The position numbers and the translations under genes were made by a program. The notes beneath the pieces were generated by a model, which did no database searches, had not been told where the DNA came from, and saw only the letters and a program-made list of their open reading frames with translations. Of a DNA stretch of 64,000 nucleotides, positions 59,320 through 64,000 are shown in pieces. This DNA is from Streptomyces scopuliridis RB72 (lineage in GTDB: Bacteria; Actinomycetota; Actinomycetes; Streptomycetales; Streptomycetaceae): positions 106,100-170,099 of the forward strand of contig NZ_JOEI01000011.1 in assembly GCF_000718095.1 (NCBI RefSeq), given 5' to 3'. How positions within the stretch are numbered: the first letter of the stretch is position 1; every line of letters starts with the position of its first letter.

Positions 59320-60849
59320 ATGTCCACGTCGCCACCGACCTGGTCGAAGGCCGGTCCGATGCCCCAGAAGGACGAAGAGCAGCGGCTGCGTGAGCTCGGC
59401 TACCAGCCCGTCCTCGCCCGCCGCATGGGCGGCTTCGGCAACTTCGCCATCAGCTTCTCGGTCATCTCCATCCTGTCCGGCTGTATGACCCTGTACGGCT
59501 TCGGCATGGGCACCGGCGGCCCTTCGGTGATGCTCTGGGGCTGGGCGGGCGTCGGTCTGTTCGTGCTGTGCGTCGGCATGGCGCTGGCCGAGGTCACCAG
59601 CGCGTATCCCACCTCGGGCGCCCTCTACTACATGGCCGACCGGCTCGGCGGCCGTAAGTGGGGCTGGTACACCGGCTGGCTCAACCTGCTCGGACTGCTC
59701 GGCGCGATCGCGGGAATCGACTACGGCGCCGCGCTGTTCACCGGAGCCTTCCTCAACCTCCAGTTCGGCTTCAGCCCCACCCCGGGCTGGACCTTCGTCA
59801 TCTTCCTGTGCATCCTGCTGCTGCACGCCGTGCTGAACCTGTTCGGGGTCAAGCTCGTCAGCGTGCTCAACTCGATCAGCGTGTGGTGGCATCTGGTCGG
59901 CGTCGCCATCATCGTCGGCGCTCTGGCGATCGTCCCCGACCACCACCAGTCGCCGTCGTTCGTCTTCACCGAGTTCGTCAATGACACCGGCTGGCAGAAC
60001 CCGCTCTACGTGGCCGCCATCGGGCTGCTGCTCGCGCAGTACACCTTCTGCGGCTATGACGCCTCGGCCCATCTCTCGGAGGAGACCTCGAACGCCTCCG
60101 TCACCGCCGCGCGCGGGATCGTCCGGGCCATCTGGGTCTCCTGGATCGCCGGCTTCGCCCTGCTGGCCGGTCTCACCTTCGCCATCCAGGACTACGCGGG
60201 CGCCCAGAACAGCGCCACCGGCGTGCCGCCCGCGCAGATCCTGATCGACGCCCTCGGTACGAGCGGTGCCACGGCGCTGCTGCTGCTCGTGATCGTGGCG
60301 CAGCTGTTCTGCGGCAACGCGGAGGTCGCGGCGGCCAGCCGGATGGTCTTCGCGTTCAGCCGCGACAACGCCCTGCCGGGCTCCGCGCTGTGGCGGCGCG
60401 TCAGCAGCCGTACCCAGACCCCTGTCCCCGCGGTCTGGCTGTCGGTCATCGTCGCGGGTGTGCTCGCCGTGCCGTCCCTGTACTCCGCGACGGCGTACGG
60501 CGCGGTGACGGCCATCAACGTCATCGGGATCACCCCGGCGTACGCCATTCCCATCTTCCTGAAGCTGCGCGCCAAGGACCGCTTCGAGCCGGGACCTTGG
60601 ACTTTGGGGCGCTGGAGCAAGCCGGTCGGCTGGATCGCCGTGGTGTGGGTGGCTCTGGTCACCGTCCTCTTCTGCCTGCCCCAGTCGAACCCGGTGACGA
60701 TCGACTCGATGAACTACGCCGTGATCGCCCTGGCCGTGGTGCTGATCCTGGCGACCGCCTGGTGGTACATAGCCCGTGGCTCGTACAGCACCCCGCAGGC
60801 GTACGGCAACGCGCGCGAGCAGTCGGAGATTTCGGAAGGCATCGTCTGA
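59320..60849 (+). CDS. Amino-acid/polyamine permease (APC superfamily)
   Basis: A 509-residue transporter with twelve helices. Helix 1 region FGNFAISFSVISILSGCMTLYGFGM and EVTSAYPTSGALYYMADRLGG follow the APC pattern, most like the amino-acid/choline transporter branch (GABA or related). GGAGGT lies 8 bp upstream of the ATG at 59320. The C-terminus is short and soluble. Substrate is not predictable. A hairpin follows, shared with the convergent GH75 gene. Confidence 0.9.
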   Translation: MSTSPPTWSKAGPMPQKDEEQRLRELGYQPVLARRMGGFGNFAISFSVISILSGCMTLYGFGMGTGGPSVMLWGWAGVGLFVLCVGMALAEVTSAYPTSGALYYMADRLGGRKWGWYTGWLNLLGLLGAIAGIDYGAALFTGAFLNLQFGFSPTPGWTFVIFLCILLLHAVLNLFGVKLVSVLNSISVWWHLVGVAIIVGALAIVPDHHQSPSFVFTEFVNDTGWQNPLYVAAIGLLLAQYTFCGYDASAHLSEETSNASVTAARGIVRAIWVSWIAGFALLAGLTFAIQDYAGAQNSATGVPPAQILIDALGTSGATALLLLVIVAQLFCGNAEVAAASRMVFAFSRDNALPGSALWRRVSSRTQTPVPAVWLSVIVAGVLAVPSLYSATAYGAVTAINVIGITPAYAIPIFLKLRAKDRFEPGPWTLGRWSKPVGWIAVVWVALVTVLFCLPQSNPVTIDSMNYAVIALAVVLILATAWWYIARGSYSTPQAYGNAREQSEISEGIV

Positions 60850-60878
60850 GCCTTCTCCCGTCCGGAAGGACGCGGTGT

Positions 60879-60920
60879 GTGCGGCGGGGGTCCGGCCCAA
60901 GGGCGGGGCTCCCGCCGCAC
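60879..60920. terminator. Bidirectional hairpin between permease and chitosanase genes
   Basis: GTGCGGCGGG (60879-60888) and CCCGCCGCAC (60911-60920), perfect 10 bp, loop 22 nt, between convergent genes. Confidence 0.5.
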
Positions 60921-60987
60921 GTCTGCGATGTCTGCGCGGTGCTCTCGTCTCCCGTCGGCTATCCGGTGTTCTTCCCGCCGGCTCCGC

Positions 60988-61884
60988 TCAGTTGTCCCTG
61001 ATGAATTGTTTCGCCAGCTCGTCGCCCCGCCGCGTGATGGTCTCCTGGTCGTCCAGCCGGGAGATCTCGGAGTCCTTGAAGACGATGTACGTCACGCCCG
61101 ACGGGACTCCGCCGCCCGAGGGGTCGGGCACGATTCCGAGCGCGCGTGCCGTCGCGTACGACGCCTCCCCGATGATCCCCGGTGGGCCGGTGTCACCGAC
61201 GACGGCGTACTCCACCTTGTCGCGGTGGATGACCGCCGCGACGGATCCGCCCCGGATGCCCGACGAGCGGAAGTTCCAGATGGAGCTGGACAGCGGCACG
61301 ACGATATAGGGCAGCTCCTCCGCATTGAGCGCCCGGCCGTCGGCCTGGGTATAGGAGGTGGTGTCCTGGTAGTAGGGGTCCGCCGAGGGGTTGCAGTGGG
61401 CCGTGGCCTGGCCGTCGCAGTCGATGTCCATGTCGGCCTCCCAGAACACGGCGCCCCTGGCGTCGCAGACCGGGATCGTGGCCGGAGTGCTCTCGCGGGT
61501 GCGGTACCGCCCGTTGGAGATCTGGTCGCAGCCGCCGGCCCGGGACAGCAGAGCCGCCGCGGTGACCGGTCCGTCCTCGGGGAACCCGTCGCGCCTGAAC
61601 GATTCTTTACCGGCGGGCGGCCCGGCCGCGGGCCCCGGCGCGCCGTGGCGTTTGGGCGATACCGGGGCGGACGGTACGGGGGCGGGCGTAACGGGGGCGG
61701 GCGATACAGGGGCGGACGCCACGGGGACGCGGGCCGCTGGGTCGAAGGACAGGGGGGTGTGCGGAGCGGGGGCGTGCGGCGCCTCGGCGGGCAGGGCCAG
61801 GGCGGGGAGCACGGTCGCGGGGAAGACCGCGGCGGCGAGCAACGCCGTACTGGCGGCGACGAAGACATGGGGACGACGGGGCAC
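60988..61884 (-). CDS. Secreted GH75 chitosanase
   Basis: A 298-residue exported enzyme starting with GTG; AAAGGGATC lies upstream. Signal peptide to about 32 (LPALALPA), then a long Ala/Pro/Val linker of about 60 residues, then the GH75 domain (about 105-298). Key segments AVFWEADMDIDCDGQ (acid residues of the family), DTTSYTQADGRALNAEELPYIVVPLSSS and VGDTGPPGIIGEASYATARALGI are present. GH75 enzymes cleave chitosan. The tail ends EISRLDDQETITRRGDELA. The linker makes it longer than the minimal enzyme. Confidence 0.92.
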   Translation of the reverse strand: MPRRPHVFVAASTALLAAAVFPATVLPALALPAEAPHAPAPHTPLSFDPAARVPVASAPVSPAPVTPAPVPSAPVSPKRHGAPGPAAGPPAGKESFRRDGFPEDGPVTAAALLSRAGGCDQISNGRYRTRESTPATIPVCDARGAVFWEADMDIDCDGQATAHCNPSADPYYQDTTSYTQADGRALNAEELPYIVVPLSSSIWNFRSSGIRGGSVAAVIHRDKVEYAVVGDTGPPGIIGEASYATARALGIVPDPSGGGVPSGVTYIVFKDSEISRLDDQETITRRGDELAKQFIRDN

Positions 61885-61950
61885 GGAGAAGATCCCTTTC
61901 CTGAATGAACCGGATGGACGGCGCGGCCTGGCGGCACCTGGATGGCGGGG

Positions 61951-62445
61951 TCAGCGGCTGGGCGGGGACGGCCTGTGGCCGTCACCTATGCACTCGCTCA
62001 GCCGGTCGAGGAAGACCCGCTGCCCCGTCACCAATGGCTCCACGGCGTTCTCCAGGGAGAACCAGGCGACACGGTCCAGCTCGGGGAATTCGCGCAGGAC
62101 ACCCGATCCTCTCGGCCACTCCATGGTGAAACTGCCGGGCACGGCGAGGGCGGGATCGAGATCCCCCTCTACGGCCCAGACCGTGACCGTCTTGCCACCC
62201 CGCTGCCGGACCTCGCCGAGCGGGATCCACGGTCCGTCGGGCGGTGGCAGGCCCAGTTCCTCCTGGAACTCCCGGCGCGCGGCGTCCTCCGGCCGCTCGT
62301 CCGGTCCGTGCTCACCTTTGGGGATCGACCAGGCGGCGGCATCGCGGCCGGACCAGAACGGCCCGCCCATGTGCCCGAGGAGCACCTCGGCACCGGTGTC
62401 CGTGACCCGGTACACGAGGAGCCCCGCGCTCTGTTTGCCCGACAT
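61951..62445 (-). CDS. Nudix hydrolase
   Basis: A 164-residue Nudix protein. The Nudix box GEHGPDERPEDAARREFQEELGL fits G-x5-E-x7-R-E-x2-E-E-x-G-L exactly, so Mg-dependent pyrophosphohydrolase activity is expected. SAGLLVYRVTDTGAEVLLGHMGGPFW and AWSIPKGE precede it, close to the MutT/Ap4A type. Substrate is not determined. ATG at 62445. It follows the GH75 gene direction on the minus strand with 66 bp between them. Confidence 0.94.
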   Translation of the reverse strand: MSGKQSAGLLVYRVTDTGAEVLLGHMGGPFWSGRDAAAWSIPKGEHGPDERPEDAARREFQEELGLPPPDGPWIPLGEVRQRGGKTVTVWAVEGDLDPALAVPGSFTMEWPRGSGVLREFPELDRVAWFSLENAVEPLVTGQRVFLDRLSECIGDGHRPSPPSR

Positions 62446-62700
62446 CCCGTCAGTCTGGGCACAGGTTCATAACGGTGCATTCCGGGCATCGGCTGTTTGT
62501 GCGGGTCTCGCTCGCGTCTTCGATGCAGACGTTCCGCGCCCGGCCCGTGGGCGGCGGGGCCTTCGGCGCATCATCTGGCGCGTCACGGGAAGCCGCAGCT
62601 TTACGGTGTGCCGCCCGGCCGATCGTATGAATGGTTGCGCCGTACGAGGGCGCTACACCGGGTCAGTGCACGGCGTCGGCCCACGGGTCGGGTAACGGGC

Positions 62701-62745
62701 GGGGCCCGGCCTCGGCGCGTGGTGCGCGGTGCGAGGCCGGGCCCC
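62701..62745. terminator. Strong hairpin downstream of the beta-helix gene
   Basis: Perfect 14-bp arms (62701-62714 and 62732-62745) with a 17-nt loop, between the beta-helix gene end and the Nudix start. Likely terminates the minus-strand gene; nothing else is seen in 62446-62700. Confidence 0.75.
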
Positions 62746-62752
62746 TTCACGC

Positions 62753-62824
62753 GGGACCTCGTACGGGACGTCGTACAGGACGTCCTGTGGGACCTGCTGT
62801 GGGACCTTCTACGGGAACGAGGTC
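62753..62824. repeat. 12-bp tandem repeats at the end of the beta-helix gene
   Basis: Six consecutive 12-mers: GGGACCTCGTAC, GGGACGTCGTAC, AGGACGTCCTGT, GGGACCTGCTGT, GGGACCTTCTAC, GGGAACGAGGTC. The last covers the final codons of the minus-strand gene. Read on the plus strand they give 4-residue periods, but no gene is supported. Confidence 0.85.
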
Positions 62825-64000
62825 ACCGTCGAGGGAATCGTCGACGTGCCCGAGGTGGGTGACCCGATGCTGTTGATCACATGGTTGTACTGGCCCATGC
62901 CGCCCAGGGAGACGACCAGCAGATCGTGGAACCTCACTCCGGGTTTCACCGGCGCCTGGAAGCCATGGTCCTGCTGGATGGTCGAGTCCGAGGTGTAGTT
63001 GCAGTAGCTGCCCAGACCCCAGCCCTCATGGTTGTTGACGGTGTCGGCGACCTTGTAGGCGGCGTAGCCCTTGATGGTGCCGTTCTGGATGGCGGCCTGG
63101 TTGGGGGCGTCGTACGCCTTCTCGTTCTGGAAGAAGATCGTCCTGCCGTTCTCGCCGTACCACTCCACGTCGTACTTGTTGAAGTGCTCGACGAAGAGCC
63201 CCGTGGCCAGCACATCGTCACCATTGACCCGGATACCGTAATCCGCGCGGTTGGTCTCCCAGCCGACGCCGGCGCCGTGGTCGGCGCGCCAGACCCAGGT
63301 GTGATCGATGATCGTGTCATCGCTGTTGATCACCATGCTGGTGGTGGCCTTGCCGGGGCCGGCGCCGCCGATCCTGATGAACACGTCCTGCACGGTGGTC
63401 GGGTTGGCGGAGTGGTCCGTGGCCGCGCCCTGCGGGCCGACCTCCAGAAGGGTCGGAGAGTTCACCGGACCGGCGTCGATCAGGAAGCCGGCCAGCTTCA
63501 CCCCGTCCACATCCGCGACCTTCATGGCGGTCACCCCGTTGTCCGGGACGATCGTGGCGAGCCCGAGCCCCAGCACGACGGTGTTGGCGCGGTTCACATT
63601 GATCGGCTGGTCGACGTGGTAGATGCCGGGCGTGAACAGCAGATTGAGCCCCTGGGCGAGCGCCTGATTGATCGTCGCGGCGGTCGCGCCCGGCTTGACG
63701 ACATAGAACTGGTCGAGCGGCAGGGACTGGCCCTGCGGCGCGCCATTGCCCCAGGTGGTGCCGCGCGCGTTGGTGCGCTTGGCGGGGACGAACACCTTGT
63801 ACGCGTTGCCGTCGAGGTAGAGGAAGGGTTTTTCGCGGGAGACGGGGGTGGTGGTGAGGGTGGTGTAGGGCGGGTTGGGGAAGCTTTGGGCGGGGGCGCC
63901 CTCGACGCCGGAGAAGGTCATGTTCCAGACGGCGTTGGTCCAGCCGCCGACGGAGCTGTCGCGGGTGTACCACTGCTGCTGGGAGTAGGGGCCGACGGTG
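62809..64000 (-). CDS. Secreted right-handed beta-helix protein, 5' end missing
   Basis: At least 397 residues; the frame is open beyond 64000 (TVGPYSQQQWYTRDSSVGGWTNAVWNMTFSG lies before the internal ATG at 63921), so the start is outside. Repeated strands such as ANTVVLGLGLATIVPDNGVTAMKV, SMVINSDDTIIDHTWVWRADHG and YGIRVNGDDVLATGLFVEHFNKYDVEWYGENG form a pectate-lyase-like beta-helix. It resembles Streptomyces proteins annotated as coagulation factor 5/8-type domain or adenylyl cyclase, names that tell little. Likely a secreted polysaccharide-active protein. Ends in 12-bp repeats and a hairpin. Confidence 0.85.
   Translation of the reverse strand, partial: TVGPYSQQQWYTRDSSVGGWTNAVWNMTFSGVEGAPAQSFPNPPYTTLTTTPVSREKPFLYLDGNAYKVFVPAKRTNARGTTWGNGAPQGQSLPLDQFYVVKPGATAATINQALAQGLNLLFTPGIYHVDQPINVNRANTVVLGLGLATIVPDNGVTAMKVADVDGVKLAGFLIDAGPVNSPTLLEVGPQGAATDHSANPTTVQDVFIRIGGAGPGKATTSMVINSDDTIIDHTWVWRADHGAGVGWETNRADYGIRVNGDDVLATGLFVEHFNKYDVEWYGENGRTIFFQNEKAYDAPNQAAIQNGTIKGYAAYKVADTVNNHEGWGLGSYCNYTSDSTIQQDHGFQAPVKPGVRFHDLLVVSLGGMGQYNHVINSIGSPTSGTSTIPSTVTSFP

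Noticed and set aside
62497..62862. 121-codon plus-strand frame with 4-residue repeats
   Set aside because: The repeats come from the 12-bp DNA units; no conserved start and a terminator lies inside.

Overview
The window is a stretch of a Streptomyces (or very close actinomycete) chromosome. The evidence is the very high G+C, GTG starts, long antisense shadow frames, stop/start overlaps of the ATGA type, secreted cellulases with family-2 cellulose-binding modules under a CebR-type operator, TerD/TerB stress proteins, BlaI/M56 pairs and a type III polyketide synthase cluster. No rRNA, tRNA or CRISPR array was seen, and no complete phage or plasmid module. The only mobile sequence recognised is a 205-bp non-autonomous element at 57967-58171. 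Both ends cut a gene: an ArsR regulator on the left and a secreted beta-helix protein on the right.

Layout. 0-3.5 kb: a metal-type ArsR regulator with an MFS exporter that has a His-rich tail, then the pspAB/htpX membrane-stress pair. 3.6-12.2 kb: a secreted cellulase locus (GH5-GH6 operon, divergent GH48) with CebR boxes on both promoters, followed by an M4 protease. 12.3-22.5 kb: two MFS transporters, a Xi-class thiol transferase, a sigma-factor operon, a DUF574 methyltransferase, an ion channel of the bacterial sodium-channel fold and two CBS-domain CNNM/CorC membrane proteins. 22.6-27.6 kb: an LCP ligase, an M56 peptidase and a BlaI repressor, then TerD-TerD-TerB. 27.6-32.3 kb: a DMT transporter, a BrkB protein and a three-gene operon (SAM methyltransferase, DUF1796 putative cysteine peptidase, PIG-L deacetylase). 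32.5-36.7 kb: single metabolic genes. 36.8-40.2 kb: a DedA-PAP2-PAP2 operon divergent from a second BlaI-M56 pair. 40.3-45.8 kb: SRPBCC, acyltransferase, a second TerB, a dienelactone hydrolase and a UbiA prenyltransferase. 46-48.7 kb: type III PKS, ICMT-type methyltransferase and FAD hydroxylase, the gene set of phenolic-lipid clusters. 48.7-57.4 kb: a DUF4032 protein, a Tat-exported metallophosphoesterase and a glycerol kinase operon with two flavoproteins. 58.2-64 kb: a hypothetical protein next to the mobile element, an amino-acid permease, a GH75 chitosanase, a Nudix hydrolase and the truncated beta-helix protein.

The most interesting theme is a candidate BlaI regulon. Four copies of a 14-bp palindrome of the form CTAC-N6-GTAG sit at three places: the LCP gene promoter, the first blaI promoter (shared with terD), and the intergenic region between the second blaI and the DedA-PAP2-PAP2 operon. 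DedA proteins and PAP2 phosphatases belong to families that move and dephosphorylate undecaprenyl phosphates, and LCP enzymes use undecaprenyl-linked polymers. The two BlaI-M56 pairs may therefore govern lipid-carrier recycling and wall-polymer attachment. This is inference; the operators themselves are visible. Secondary themes are a DasR-like site in front of the PIG-L/DUF1796/methyltransferase operon and the phenolic-lipid genes beside a UbiA prenyltransferase.
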